A stretch of 64,000 nt of DNA from Alteromonas macleodii (GTDB lineage: Bacteria > Pseudomonadota > Gammaproteobacteria > Enterobacterales > Alteromonadaceae). Every line of letters starts with the position of its first letter. The first letter of the stretch is position 1. This document shows, one piece after another, positions 17,871-27,242 of this stretch. The stretch lies in NCBI RefSeq assembly GCF_903772925.1, contig NZ_LR812090.1, forward strand, positions 3,777,730 to 3,841,729, given 5' to 3'. A program made the position numbers and the translations under genes. The notes beneath the pieces were generated by a model that was not told the DNA's origin, made no database searches, and was given only the letters and a program-made list of their open reading frames with translations.

Positions 17871-19322
17871 TTACATCTGAACGACGGTCGCTACGTTGTA
17901 ATCACCAACTTGCGTAACACTTACCGTGCCGCCGTTGCCAGTTATACTACCCGTAACTAAATTGTCGTTGCCCATTTGCGTTACTTCAAAGGTATTCATA
18001 TCGCCTGAAATAACAAATTGACCACCCGTCTCGTCTGTTACCCAGTTTCCAACACCTTCTTGCATAACACTAACTACGTTCTCGTCACCATTAACAAGCA
18101 AATCTAGTAGGTTAAGCTCACCTGTTTGCGACACCATAATTTCGTTGTAGCTCGAAGTAACGTTGCTAGCTAACTCAACTGATGCATCGTTTTCAATACC
18201 CTCTTGCGACATTTCGATGATATTGCCATCCGCATAGTAAGTTGCATCTCCAATACCTGCTTGAGCCAACGCCAAGTTTGCATCGCCATCTTGTTCAATT
18301 TCAACGGTGTTCAAAATACCATCAAAGTTTACTGTGCTGATTTCGTTGGCATCACCCACCTGAGTCAAATCGAACTCATTAAATAAACCAATCACCCCTG
18401 CGTAAGCGGTGTTACCCTCTCCCACTTGATTAATTTCGAAAGTATTCGCTTGCCCACCGACGGTTTCTACCGTAGCAAGGTTTACATCGCCAATTTGGTC
18501 AATGTTGACTTCATTGGCTGAACCTTCGAACACGCCTGTAGTAATTTCATTGCCGTCGCCATCTTGTTCGAACTCAAGCACATTAGCATCGCCAATCATG
18601 GTCCAAGCGATAACGTTCTGGTCGCCATCTTGGTCAATTTCAACTTCATTATCAGACCCAATTACGGTTAAATCTGAAATGTTGTAGTAACCATCCTGAA
18701 TAACGTCAATTACGTTAGCATCGCCGCTCAGTTCGCGAACATAGGATTCGTGCCAGTCACCGCTTTGATCAACATAAACCGTATTGTCGTTACCAGAAAT
18801 CGCATTATTAGCCCAGTTACCACCATCGCCTTGATACACAGATAGCGTATTGCCGCTACCCACAATGCTGTTTATCGAGCGATTAAAGATAAAGCCAAAC
18901 GGGCCGCCGTCACCTAATTGAACAAGTGAAACCGTGTTGTCGTCACCCTCAACTACAAAATCTGCTGTGCTGCTTAGGCTATCTTGCTCTGATTCTAAAA
19001 AATTGCCGTTGCCAGTCACACTTGCAAAAAAGGTGTTACCTGATTGCATTTGCGATGCGAGCACTTCGTTAGCGTCACCAGTTACCTCTACAACAATCGC
19101 GTTAAGGTCACCTTCCTGGCTTAACACTGATTCATTACCTACTTCGTTTCCCTCTGGTGCCGTTTGGGTTAGCGTAATTTCATTGCCTTCTGCCGCAGCT
19201 ACAAAATCTGCTGTGGCGTTAAAGTCTACCGTTTTAGTTGCAGGAACTTCCTGAGCTGACGCCCACCCTGACGCTGCTACTAAAAGCAATGCACTAGCTA
19301 TTTTTGTTTTTTTCATTTTCAC
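17871..19322 (-). CDS. csgA: Major curlin subunit, expanded CsgA with about 19 repeats
   Basis: 483 aa, about three times the length of Escherichia coli CsgA (151 aa, five repeats). A signal peptide (LLVAASGWASA) is followed by about 19 curlin-type units of mostly 22-23 residues with the core N-x5-Q-x-G-x2-N, for example NEVEIDQDGDQNV, NTFEINQVGEGNT and NTVEIEQDGDANL. Some units (5, 14, 15, 17) carry insertions. The repeats are rich in Asp and Glu, with very few Lys or Arg, unlike the enteric protein. The subunit should form extracellular amyloid after export through CsgG. A GTG start at 19322 and an ATG at 19316 share the GGGAG site. It is 23 nt downstream of csgB. Confidence 0.88.
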   Translation of the reverse strand: MKMKKTKIASALLLVAASGWASAQEVPATKTVDFNATADFVAAAEGNEITLTQTAPEGNEVGNESVLSQEGDLNAIVVEVTGDANEVLASQMQSGNTFFASVTGNGNFLESEQDSLSSTADFVVEGDDNTVSLVQLGDGGPFGFIFNRSINSIVGSGNTLSVYQGDGGNWANNAISGNDNTVYVDQSGDWHESYVRELSGDANVIDVIQDGYYNISDLTVIGSDNEVEIDQDGDQNVIAWTMIGDANVLEFEQDGDGNEITTGVFEGSANEVNIDQIGDVNLATVETVGGQANTFEINQVGEGNTAYAGVIGLFNEFDLTQVGDANEISTVNFDGILNTVEIEQDGDANLALAQAGIGDATYYADGNIIEMSQEGIENDASVELASNVTSSYNEIMVSQTGELNLLDLLVNGDENVVSVMQEGVGNWVTDETGGQFVISGDMNTFEVTQMGNDNLVTGSITGNGGTVSVTQVGDYNVATVVQM

Positions 19323-19345
19323 GTTGTCTCCCTATGGCAATCACA

Positions 19346-19858
19346 TCATTCTTGATATTGTGTGATGTTAATTACCATTTCGTTCCCTATCTGATAAACA
19401 GTGAAAGACTGCTCACCTAATTGATTGACATTGGCAACATTGTCGAACCCGTCTTGAATAATTTCGAAATAGTTGTTGTTGTTTTGCTGCAGCAAATTCA
19501 CAACGTTGCCTTCACCAAGTTGAGTGATGATAGCTTCGTTATTACTGCCGTTTTGAACAACGTTCGATAGGTTGGCGCCGTTGCCGCTTTGGATAATGTT
19601 AGTTATGTTATTCAGCCCAAACTGACTGACAGCAATGAAGACCGTTTCATCGTCTACCGTAATAGCTTGAGCATTCAGACTCATTGAAAGAGAAGATTCC
19701 ACCATGTCGGAGCTTGTTGATAAATCAGACTGTTGGGCATAGACAGAAGAGTTGACGGTTAGAAGACCACACACCGCTGAAGCTAAAAGCGCATTGGCTT
19801 TTAATGCTTTTACGTTTTTAGCGCATTGGTATTTTTTAACCTTTAGTTTCTTGTCCAT
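19346..19858 (-). CDS. csgB: Minor curlin nucleator, CsgB-like
   Basis: 170 aa. An export signal ends near VNSSVYAQ. The C-terminal half carries about five imperfect curlin repeats (NNITNIIQSGNGANL, NEAIITQLGEGNV, NYFEIIQDGFDNV), closing with NITQYQE. It is shorter and less acidic than the adjacent CsgA and is first in the operon, as expected for the nucleator that anchors curli at the surface through CsgF. The assignment as CsgB rather than a second CsgA rests on size, order and the degenerate last repeat. Confidence 0.82.
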   Translation of the reverse strand: MDKKLKVKKYQCAKNVKALKANALLASAVCGLLTVNSSVYAQQSDLSTSSDMVESSLSMSLNAQAITVDDETVFIAVSQFGLNNITNIIQSGNGANLSNVVQNGSNNEAIITQLGEGNVVNLLQQNNNNYFEIIQDGFDNVANVNQLGEQSFTVYQIGNEMVINITQYQE

Positions 19859-20299
19859 GAGAACGACTGCTTCCTTGATTTACAACAAAGGTGACCCTTC
19901 TATAAAACGCCTTAAAAGCGAGAGAATCCATCACCATTAAGTTGTATTTATTACATTCGAAATAACATCAGCATGCGTTTCATTAGCATTCTTGCGGTTA
20001 AAGCTAATACCTTAGTGCTAGTTTTGTTTAAAAATTACACTCAAAAAAATTGTTGGTAAGACCTCTTGGCTAATATAGGAGACAGCGCCTCGTTTTGGGT
20101 ACACTGTCTAATAATTAAGTACCACTTCACTTATTATTTATAGTCATGGCCTAGTGGTTAAGTTGTATTTTTATACTAATTTTTGCGTTAAGGGTGGCAG
20201 GTTTTCTAAATTGCGTTATAAGTTTTAATCGTTAGTTATATTAGACCGAATGAGAAGGTTTCGTGATTAAAGCATTATTGCTAATTATGGAATCTAACT
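19859..20299. promoter_or_regulatory. Divergent promoter region of csgBAEFG and the subtilase gene
   Basis: 441 bp, AT-rich, without ORFs. It must contain the csg operon promoter and the target of the CsgD-like regulator as well as the promoter of the S8 protease. I could not identify a specific CsgD site by eye. Confidence 0.55.
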
Positions 20300-22822
20300 A
20301 TGAAAACAAAGCCTTTTAAAACAGGCCTTTCAGCACTGTCATTAGCCCTACTTCCGCTAATGGCTTCTAGCCACGCACATGCCGCGAAAGCCGAAATTTT
20401 CGATGACAGCGTTATTGTTGTGTACAAAGAAAATGTGAGTAAAGCGGAAAAAATGCGCGCTCGTTCATCAGTGGGCGCAAGAATCAGCGACGCTAATCGT
20501 GATGAAGTGGATGATCGATTCGCCAACCTTCTAAATGGCCGCATTGCCAAACTTCAACTTCGTGGAAAATCGGTTAAAGACGCCATTGAAACTTTGAAGA
20601 AAAACCCAGCGGTTAAAATTGCCGAGCCAAACTTTTTATATCGCAAAGCATTAATTCCTAACGACCCGTCTTACGGTGACCTGTGGGGGTTGGATAATAC
20701 TGGACAAGCAGGCGGCACCGCTGATGTAGATATTGATGCACCAGAAGCATGGGAAATTACAACAGGTGATAGCGATGTAGTGATAGGTGTTATCGATACC
20801 GGCGTTGATTACAACCATGAAGACCTTGCAGATAATGCATGGGTAAACCCAGGTGAAATCGCCGGCAACGGCATTGATGATGATGGCAACGGCTACATTG
20901 ATGACGTTTACGGAATTGATACAGCAAACGGTGATACCGACCCTATGGACGATGATTCTCATGGTACGCACGTAGCTGGAACTATTGGTGCTGTGGGCGG
21001 AAACGGTATAGGTGTAGTTGGCGTAAACCACGATGTGTCTATCGCTGCCTGTAAGTTCCTAGGTGCAGATGGAACGGGTTCAACCGCTGGAGCTATCGAA
21101 TGTATTGATTACTTCACCGACCTGAAAGAAAACCGTGGCGTTAACGTAAAAGCTACGAACAACAGCTGGGGCGGTGGCGGCTACAGTGAAGCGCTAGAGA
21201 CCGCTATTGAAGTGGCTGGCCAAGCTGGAATTTTGTTTGTTGCTGCAGCAGGTAACTCTGGTTCAGACAATGACAACGTCGACAACTATCCGTCTAATTA
21301 TGTCACTACAACAAACAGTTTATTGGCAGTTGCAAGTCACACTCGAACTGACGGCGATAGCGGCTATTCATACGGTCTGGAAACGGTGGATATTGCAGCG
21401 CCAGGTACAGCTATTTTATCTACTATACCAGGTGACGGCTATGCCGCATACTCTGGTACATCAATGGCTACGCCACATGTTGCGGGTGCAGCGGCTCTCG
21501 TATGGTCATTAAACCCAGAGCTTACACCGTCAGAAATGAAAGAGCTGTTAATGACTACCGGTGAAACAAGTCTTTGGGCTGACGGTCGCACAGTTTCAGG
21601 CAACCGTCTTAATGTGCTAAATGCATTAGAGGAAGCTGATCCAACACCTGGCTTTAAATTGGGCATCACACCAGGTTCAGCGGAAATTGAAGCAGGTGAA
21701 GCTTATACTTTCACTATTGAAGTTGGCTCAATTGCTGGCTACGAAGAAGAAGTACAGCTTTCTCTTGCCGAAGAAAGTGACATTGCTTATTTAAGTGCTA
21801 ACACGGCAATGCCTGGCGACTCCATTACGCTTACAGTAGAAACCTCTGAGGATACGCCTTGGGGCGCTTATAGCTTTACCGTTAATGGTGTAAGTGGTGA
21901 TATTGAGAAGTCTAAATCTGCTAGCCTTTACGTTTACCCGCAAGGGCTAAATGAGTTCCCTTACGCATATTCAGGCGATGCTGTACCTACGTTACCGAAC
22001 GAAGAAGATCCAGATGATGTGGGCGTTGATCTCGTGATCAATGTACCGGATGACCTAACGGTGTTTGGTATGCAGGCGTCGGTAGACATCACGCATACAT
22101 ATAGTGGTGACCTAGTACTATCACTTACTTCCCCTCAGGGTACAACTACCGTTCTGCGTCAAAACCAAGGTGGCGGCACAGATGATATCGTTGAGAGCTA
22201 TAACACTGATGCCTTTAACGGCGAAGTGGCTACTGGCGATTGGACCTTGAACGTGCTTGATACCTTCAACGGAGATAACGGTACCGTTAACACATGGAGC
22301 CTAGTGGTTACCGGTATTGGTGAAGTAGGGCCTACACCGCCGAACTCTGCATTTGCTTATGACGCTTCAGGTCTATCAGTGAGCTTTACTAACAACAGTA
22401 GTGACGTTAATGACGACATTGTTAGCTACAGCTGGGACTTCGGTGATGGTGCGACTTCAACAGAAGAGAACCCAACTCATGTTTACGCAAGTACAGGTGC
22501 CTATGATGTAACCCTTACGGTTACTGACTCTGAAGGCCAAACTGGCGTTTCGACAGAGACAGTGTCGGTTTCAGACAGCAATATTGTTGCCGAAATTGAC
22601 CGCGCTATGCTTTCTCGCTTCGGCTCACTACGTGTAGATTTATCTTACAGCGGCTCAATGGCTGATACTGTAATGATTTATCGCAATGGTGAACTACTTG
22701 AAGAAGTAAGCAATACTGGTCGTTATCGCGATAGAAGCCGTGGCGTTCAGCCTGGCGAATATACCTATATGGTGTGTGATGAAACGTCTGCGTGTTCAGC
22801 GCCAGTGACGGTAAACCTTTAA
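20300..22822 (+). CDS. Secreted subtilisin-like serine protease with P and PKD domains
   Basis: 840 aa. A signal peptide (LLPLMASSHAHA) and an I9-like prodomain (DSVIVVYKENVSKAEKMRARS) precede an S8 catalytic domain with Asp166 in VIGVIDTGVDYNHEDL, His221 in DDDSHGTHVAGT and Ser388 in YSGTSMATPHVAG. A proprotein-convertase P domain follows (HTYSGDLVLSLTSPQGTTT, GDWTLNVLD), then a PKD domain (VSYSWDFGDGATSTEENPTHVY) and a short beta tail with CDETSACSAPV. The layout is typical of type II-secreted proteases of marine bacteria that digest protein polymers. It is followed by a strong terminator and appears monocistronic. Confidence 0.93.
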   Translation: MKTKPFKTGLSALSLALLPLMASSHAHAAKAEIFDDSVIVVYKENVSKAEKMRARSSVGARISDANRDEVDDRFANLLNGRIAKLQLRGKSVKDAIETLKKNPAVKIAEPNFLYRKALIPNDPSYGDLWGLDNTGQAGGTADVDIDAPEAWEITTGDSDVVIGVIDTGVDYNHEDLADNAWVNPGEIAGNGIDDDGNGYIDDVYGIDTANGDTDPMDDDSHGTHVAGTIGAVGGNGIGVVGVNHDVSIAACKFLGADGTGSTAGAIECIDYFTDLKENRGVNVKATNNSWGGGGYSEALETAIEVAGQAGILFVAAAGNSGSDNDNVDNYPSNYVTTTNSLLAVASHTRTDGDSGYSYGLETVDIAAPGTAILSTIPGDGYAAYSGTSMATPHVAGAAALVWSLNPELTPSEMKELLMTTGETSLWADGRTVSGNRLNVLNALEEADPTPGFKLGITPGSAEIEAGEAYTFTIEVGSIAGYEEEVQLSLAEESDIAYLSANTAMPGDSITLTVETSEDTPWGAYSFTVNGVSGDIEKSKSASLYVYPQGLNEFPYAYSGDAVPTLPNEEDPDDVGVDLVINVPDDLTVFGMQASVDITHTYSGDLVLSLTSPQGTTTVLRQNQGGGTDDIVESYNTDAFNGEVATGDWTLNVLDTFNGDNGTVNTWSLVVTGIGEVGPTPPNSAFAYDASGLSVSFTNNSSDVNDDIVSYSWDFGDGATSTEENPTHVYASTGAYDVTLTVTDSEGQTGVSTETVSVSDSNIVAEIDRAMLSRFGSLRVDLSYSGSMADTVMIYRNGELLEEVSNTGRYRDRSRGVQPGEYTYMVCDETSACSAPVTVNL

Positions 22823-22899
22823 TACCGCGTTTGGTATTGCTATTACACGCAAAGTGATTCTTAGTATTTAGCATGCTAAACACTAAAGCTTAAGTAACT

Positions 22900-22930
22900 G
22901 CCGGCCATGGATAGGCCGGCTTTTTTTATT
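22900..22930 (+). terminator. Terminator of the subtilase gene
   Basis: A 7-bp GC stem, GCCGGCC with GGCCGGC, with a 7-nt loop is followed by seven T residues. Confidence 0.92.
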
Positions 22931-23030
22931 CAAAAAATTGAATGTACCGCTAATCTAAGCCATCGGCTTATTCCCTATAAGCCAAATACAACGTAAACTT
23001 TATGCATTAAGATAATAATTAGATTTTTCT

Positions 23031-23687
23031 ATGCACATACTCCTCATTGATGACCATGAGATTGTAAGGGACGGCATTAAGACTCTTATCGAGCAAGAGT
23101 ATGGTTGGCACGTCGCTTACGCTGTAAGTTCATTAAGCGCACTCCCCTCCTTCGCGTCTTTAGACGACATAGATGTAGCAGTTTTGGACATTTCCTTAGC
23201 TCAAGAAAATGGTTTTGACACGCTTATCAAAATTAAGAAAGAGGCCCCATTTGTAAAATGCTTGATGCTAAGCATGTACGATCACGTGGGTTATATTAGT
23301 AAAGCGCTTGAGCTTGGTGCCGATGGCTACGTTACAAAGAGTGCCGCCACAAAAGAGTTAATGGACGCCCTTGAGTCACTAGAAAAAGATGAAAACTATC
23401 TCAGTTCAGATATCAGTAAAAAATTAGCGTTTGGCGATAAGCGTCTGACCTCCATTCTCACAGAAAGAGAAAAGGAAGTTTTTTTGCTACTAGCTAAAGG
23501 TTTCCAACCTAAACAAATTGCCTATCACATAGATACTGCGCCAAAGACAGTCATGGTTCACCGCACTAATATTTACAAAAAGCTGAATGTTACGTCTCAA
23601 TTTGGCTTGCTTCGCATAGCATTAGAAACCGGATACTTAGATGTATCTGACGTCATCTATGACGACACCCTGGTCAAAGCGGATTAA
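23031..23687 (+). CDS. NarL/UhpA-type response regulator
   Basis: 218 aa. The receiver domain has the acidic pair in LIDDHEIVRDG, the phospho-acceptor Asp53 in VLDISLAQENGFD and Lys in YVTKSAATKEL. The C-terminal LuxR HTH is LTEREKEVFLLLAKGFQPKQIA with KTVMVHRTNIYKKLN. Its last base overlaps the start of the kinase gene, so the two are translationally coupled and form a pair. The target genes are not evident. Confidence 0.92.
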   Translation: MHILLIDDHEIVRDGIKTLIEQEYGWHVAYAVSSLSALPSFASLDDIDVAVLDISLAQENGFDTLIKIKKEAPFVKCLMLSMYDHVGYISKALELGADGYVTKSAATKELMDALESLEKDENYLSSDISKKLAFGDKRLTSILTEREKEVFLLLAKGFQPKQIAYHIDTAPKTVMVHRTNIYKKLNVTSQFGLLRIALETGYLDVSDVIYDDTLVKAD

Positions 23688-25258
23688 TGAATATCACGCG
23701 GTATATCAACACTACCTATTTACAGATGGGTTTGATATATACCGGTCTATTTCACAGCGTATGGCTATTTAGCACCCAGTTTGAAATTATATCAGGCACT
23801 GTGAGTTGGTATTTACCCGCTGGCGTTCGCTTGGCCGCCTTTTTGTTATTACCGTTAGCAAGCTGGCCCTTGTTGCTTTTTTCAGAAAAATTAACCCACT
23901 TCATTTTATTCCATCCAGGGGGCGTTCTTGATAACACCGCCTTTTTAAGCGGAAGTGTCGGCTGGTATTTAGTGCACTTGTTCATATCACCCGCAGTAGT
24001 TTGTGGATGTGTTTATGTCTTTAGACGCCGCTTTGCAGCACCTTATATCGATAATGTCCGCAGTACCCTTGCTACCTTGGCATTCGGCGTGCTGATAAGC
24101 GTAGCGCTAGGCGCTGTGTTTCTCGGCAGAAGAGCTATTGAAGTACAAACTGACCTTGCGGCTTTTCTTTCTATTTTGTTCGATTTCTCTCTTGGTGACT
24201 TTGTAGGAATTATCGTTCTTTGCCCCCTTTTATTTGCGCTATACACTCGCCAGTACATTAATAAAAATGAATCAACACTGTTTATAACCGTGGGAACATG
24301 GTTACTTACTTTAGTTTTCAGTAGTTATCTCTATTCTCAAAATATTAATATAAGCTATCAAATTAAGTACCTCGCGGTATTTCCAGCTCTCTTCTTATCG
24401 TATCGCTATGCTGTGTTCGGTAGTGCGCTATCTTGTTTCTTTATTGGTATTACAGCGTTTGTGGTAGCCAGTCAGAGCGCTTTACCTCCCATTGAACATC
24501 AATTTTATATTTTAGCGCTATGCGTAAGTTGTCTCATTCTAGGGTCTTCTATCAACCAGTCGAGTAAGTTGAATAAAAAACTGGCCCGAAACAACGAAGA
24601 CCTTGAAATTGCAGTACAAAACACACAAGCCCTCGCTGCCAAGCTAGTGGCATTACAAGAGGATGAAAGAAAGCGTTTATCTCGCGATCTGCACGACGAT
24701 TTTGGCCACCGCATCGTCGATTTAAAACTTCAGTTATCATTGATTGACACAACCAAAGACCACGACATCTTAATCGACAAAATAGATGCTTTGTACCAGG
24801 CGATGAAAAAGAGCCTAGGCGGTTTACGCCCTTCTGGCATCGACACTCTTCCCATCGAGAGCGTGATCGAACGCTCCGACATCATAACTACGCTGAAGCG
24901 CGCAAAAATAAATTTTTCATTCAATCTTAGCGGTACGCCTATTAATTTTAAGCCAGAGCAAAAAATACACATTTATAGGATAGTTCAGGAGGCGGTAACT
25001 AATAGCATCAAGTACGCTAACGCGAAGACACTTTCTATTGATATTTCCTATGAGTCGCAAAGTGCAACATTCACTGTAGCTGATGATGGTGCGGGTATAC
25101 CCGACACCATAGAAGGTACAGTTGACGCTAAGCCCACACTCGGCCTGCTTTCCATGAAAGAGCGCGCTAAGTTGATAGATGGAACGCTTGATATAACTAG
25201 TTTTACCCCATCAGGGACTGTGGTTAGCCTTTCTATCCCCACCTACAACATTCAATAA
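23687..25258 (+). CDS. MASE1-type sensor histidine kinase, UhpB/NarX-like
   Basis: 523 aa. Residues 1-290 contain about eight membrane helices resembling the MASE1 sensor region of UhpB. A short coiled coil leads to a HisKA_3 domain with His336 in RLSRDLHDDFGHRIVDLKLQL, and a C-terminal HATPase (YRIVQEAVTNSIKYANA, DDGAGIPD, LGLLSMKERAKLIDG). It phosphorylates the response regulator encoded just upstream (1-nt overlap). The signal is unknown. UhpB itself senses through the partner UhpC, but no UhpC homologue is present here, so direct sensing is more likely. Confidence 0.9.
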   Translation: MNITRYINTTYLQMGLIYTGLFHSVWLFSTQFEIISGTVSWYLPAGVRLAAFLLLPLASWPLLLFSEKLTHFILFHPGGVLDNTAFLSGSVGWYLVHLFISPAVVCGCVYVFRRRFAAPYIDNVRSTLATLAFGVLISVALGAVFLGRRAIEVQTDLAAFLSILFDFSLGDFVGIIVLCPLLFALYTRQYINKNESTLFITVGTWLLTLVFSSYLYSQNINISYQIKYLAVFPALFLSYRYAVFGSALSCFFIGITAFVVASQSALPPIEHQFYILALCVSCLILGSSINQSSKLNKKLARNNEDLEIAVQNTQALAAKLVALQEDERKRLSRDLHDDFGHRIVDLKLQLSLIDTTKDHDILIDKIDALYQAMKKSLGGLRPSGIDTLPIESVIERSDIITTLKRAKINFSFNLSGTPINFKPEQKIHIYRIVQEAVTNSIKYANAKTLSIDISYESQSATFTVADDGAGIPDTIEGTVDAKPTLGLLSMKERAKLIDGTLDITSFTPSGTVVSLSIPTYNIQ

Positions 25259-25288
25259 CACTTTTTATAAACTGAACTAAGATAAAAA

Positions 25289-25303
25289 ATTGGACTTACC
25301 AAT
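25289..25303. promoter_or_regulatory. Palindromic ATTGG-N5-CCAAT element
   Basis: This element lies 250 bp upstream of the DEH reductase gene, just past the kinase stop codon. Its half-sites match those at the proposed alginate-regulon operators, but with one extra base in the centre. Confidence 0.35.
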
Positions 25304-25478
25304 AAACGTAATAAAGACTTCACTTTTCTCGTTTTACTGATCCTTACCGACGCTATAACCACCCTCTTTCCAAAAACAATAAAACCCTCTAATTTTCATA
25401 ATATTAAACGTAACAAAAGATTGAAACACCTGTACCGTTAAACATAAATTCATAAAACAATGACAAAAAACACACAAA

Positions 25479-25492
25479 ACAGGTAGACCAAT
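25479..25492. promoter_or_regulatory. UxuR-like operator candidate before the DEH reductase gene
   Basis: ACAGGTAGACCAAT matches 11 of 14 positions of ATTGGTATACCAAT, the consensus I recall for UxuR-type FCD/GntR regulators. It ends 60 bp before the start codon, a promoter-proximal position shared with the other candidate sites. Confidence 0.5.
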
Positions 25493-25552
25493 TAATTTTA
25501 TTGACCTAAGATTGGTTATACACAATGTAATACAACACAAAGAGTTATTGTT

Positions 25553-26308
25553 ATGACGAAGAAAGTAGCACTGGTAACTGGAGCAACAGGCGGCATCGGA
25601 TTTGAAGTTGCTAAAAGACTTGGCCAAGACGGTTTCACTGTTGTTTTAAATGGCATTGAAGACGATAAGGGCGCAGAGCGTGTAAAAGAGCTTAGCGACT
25701 TAGGTATTGAAGCAGAATACTATGGCTTTGACGTTACAAGCGATGAAGCAGTTGATAAAAACGTAAAAGCGATTGGCGATAAATACGGCAAGATCGACGC
25801 CGTCATTAATAACGCCGGCGGCCTTGGCGGACGCAGCCCAATGGAAGAAATGACAACAGAGTTTTACCGCTTTGTTATGGCACTGAACCTTGATAGTGCG
25901 TTCTTCGTTTCTCGTGCAGCTATTCCATACTTAAAGAAATCTGACAGTGGCTCTATCGTAAATTACACATCTAATGCTGGTTGGAACGCTGGTGGCCCTG
26001 GTGCGGGTATCTATGGTGTTTCAAAAGGTGCGGTACATACTTTGACCCGTGCACTTGCTAAAGAACTTGCACCAGCAGGTATTCGTGTAAATGCTGTTTC
26101 TCCTGGCACCATTGATACGCCTTTCCATGCGCAAATTAAAGCGACTAAGCCAGAAGTATTTGCTTCTTGGAAAGATAACATCATGCTTGGTCGCCTAGGG
26201 CAGCCTGAAGAGGTTGCGTCTGTAGTGTCTTTCTTGGTAAGTGAAGATGCGTCATTTATTACTGCTGAAACCGTTCAAATTGGTGGCGGTCAGGCACTAG
26301 GGATTTAA
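25553..26308 (+). CDS. Short-chain dehydrogenase, probable DEH reductase of alginate catabolism
   Basis: 251 aa. It is an SDR with the cofactor motif TGATGGIG, NNAGG and the catalytic Tyr-x3-Lys in GIYGVSKG. Several blocks follow Sphingomonas A1-R, the 4-deoxy-L-erythro-5-hexoseulose uronate (DEH) reductase: NNAGGLGGRSPMEE, GGPGAGIYGVSKGAVH and SPGTIDTPFHA. The resemblance is from memory, not an alignment. That enzyme reduces DEH to 2-keto-3-deoxygluconate, the substrate of the KdgK encoded about 8 kb away. A candidate GntR operator 60 bp upstream supports a place in the alginate regulon. The hydratase-family gene follows after 8 nt. Confidence 0.78.
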   Translation: MTKKVALVTGATGGIGFEVAKRLGQDGFTVVLNGIEDDKGAERVKELSDLGIEAEYYGFDVTSDEAVDKNVKAIGDKYGKIDAVINNAGGLGGRSPMEEMTTEFYRFVMALNLDSAFFVSRAAIPYLKKSDSGSIVNYTSNAGWNAGGPGAGIYGVSKGAVHTLTRALAKELAPAGIRVNAVSPGTIDTPFHAQIKATKPEVFASWKDNIMLGRLGQPEEVASVVSFLVSEDASFITAETVQIGGGQALGI

Positions 26309-26316
26309 TCGTCACG

Positions 26317-27141
26317 ATGTTTCCTGATAAACCACTTACAGAAGACAACCTGAAAACGCTTTCGAATACCCTGGTTAACGCACGCAAGCAAGCCAGTGTA
26401 TTAGAAACTTTTCCAGCTGATGTTCCGACAACTTTGGACGCGGCCTACCACGTTCAAGACATGTCGCTTGAACAGTGGAACGACGAGATCACCGGCTGGA
26501 AAGTAGGCATGGTGATCCCCGAACTTCGCGATCAGATGGGCGCAGAGCGCTTAATGGGCCCAATCTTTAAAAAGGTTACCCATTTCATAGGTCGTTCCCA
26601 TGCAGACGATGAATTTGTTGAGCTAGAAGTCTACGCTGGCGGTATGGTTGCTGTTGAAGCCGAACTGGTATTCGAACTGGGAGAAGAAATTACGCCCGGC
26701 TCAATTGATACTAAGGGACCATTAAAGCACCTAATCAAAGCTGTGTATGCTGGTGTCGAGATAGCCAGTAGCCCTGTTATTGATTTAAATAGCTATGGCC
26801 CCACTGCCATCATCAGTGACTTTGGCGTAAACCAAGGTATGGTAATTGGCGCCCCTATAGCGTCGTGGGATACAGTGATTGAGCATATGCAGACATCTGT
26901 GTTCATTAATAAAGATCACATTAATACTGCACCATCAAACAACGTATTACGCGGGCCTATGGCGGCTGTTGCTTACTTAATTGACCAAGCTGCAGCGCGG
27001 AATATTACTCTTCCAAAAGGCTGTATGATTTGCTCAGGCGCTATTACTGGCGTACATGACACAGTGGCTGGTGCCACATCTACAGTCACTTTCGAGGGTG
27101 TTGGGAATATCAACATGAAGCTGATTCCTGTATCAGCTTAA
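26317..27141 (+). CDS. 2-keto-4-pentenoate hydratase / FAH-superfamily protein
   Basis: 274 aa, the size of MhpD/HpcG hydratases. Family features include TGWKVGMVIPELRDQ, the acidic metal site around VAVEAELVFELGEE, a central AVYAGVEIASSPVIDL and the closing PKGCMICSGAITGV. Members add water to, or decarboxylate, 2-oxo-4-enoic acids with a divalent metal. Here the gene follows the DEH reductase by 8 nt, so it may act on a sugar-acid keto compound rather than an aromatic ring-cleavage product. That is an inference from position. No meta-cleavage genes are present. Confidence 0.78.
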   Translation: MFPDKPLTEDNLKTLSNTLVNARKQASVLETFPADVPTTLDAAYHVQDMSLEQWNDEITGWKVGMVIPELRDQMGAERLMGPIFKKVTHFIGRSHADDEFVELEVYAGGMVAVEAELVFELGEEITPGSIDTKGPLKHLIKAVYAGVEIASSPVIDLNSYGPTAIISDFGVNQGMVIGAPIASWDTVIEHMQTSVFINKDHINTAPSNNVLRGPMAAVAYLIDQAAARNITLPKGCMICSGAITGVHDTVAGATSTVTFEGVGNINMKLIPVSA

Positions 27142-27152
27142 ACCGACCTGCT

Positions 27153-27200
27153 AAAGCGGTAGTTTACTACGGTCAATTACCGCTTTTCTCTTTGCTTTTT
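27153..27200 (+). terminator. Likely terminator after the reductase-hydratase pair
   Basis: AAAGCGGTA (27153-27161) pairs with TACCGCTTT (27178-27186) around a 16-nt loop, and a T-rich tail (TCTCTTTGCTTTTT) follows. Confidence 0.6.
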
Positions 27201-27242
27201 ATGCTACATTGTTGTTGATTTAACTACTATTTTGACCATTGT

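Noticed and set aside
17871..19322. CRISPR-like or satellite repeat
   Set aside because: The periodicity is the curlin protein repeat with varied DNA units, not conserved direct repeats with spacers.
19752..19940. Open frame opposite the csgB start
   Set aside because: Antisense shadow of csgB reading into the promoter region, with no independent support.
26317..27141. Aromatic ring-cleavage (meta-pathway) hydratase
   Set aside because: The family fits, but no dioxygenase, hydrolase or aldolase of such a pathway is nearby, and the partner is a DEH-type reductase.
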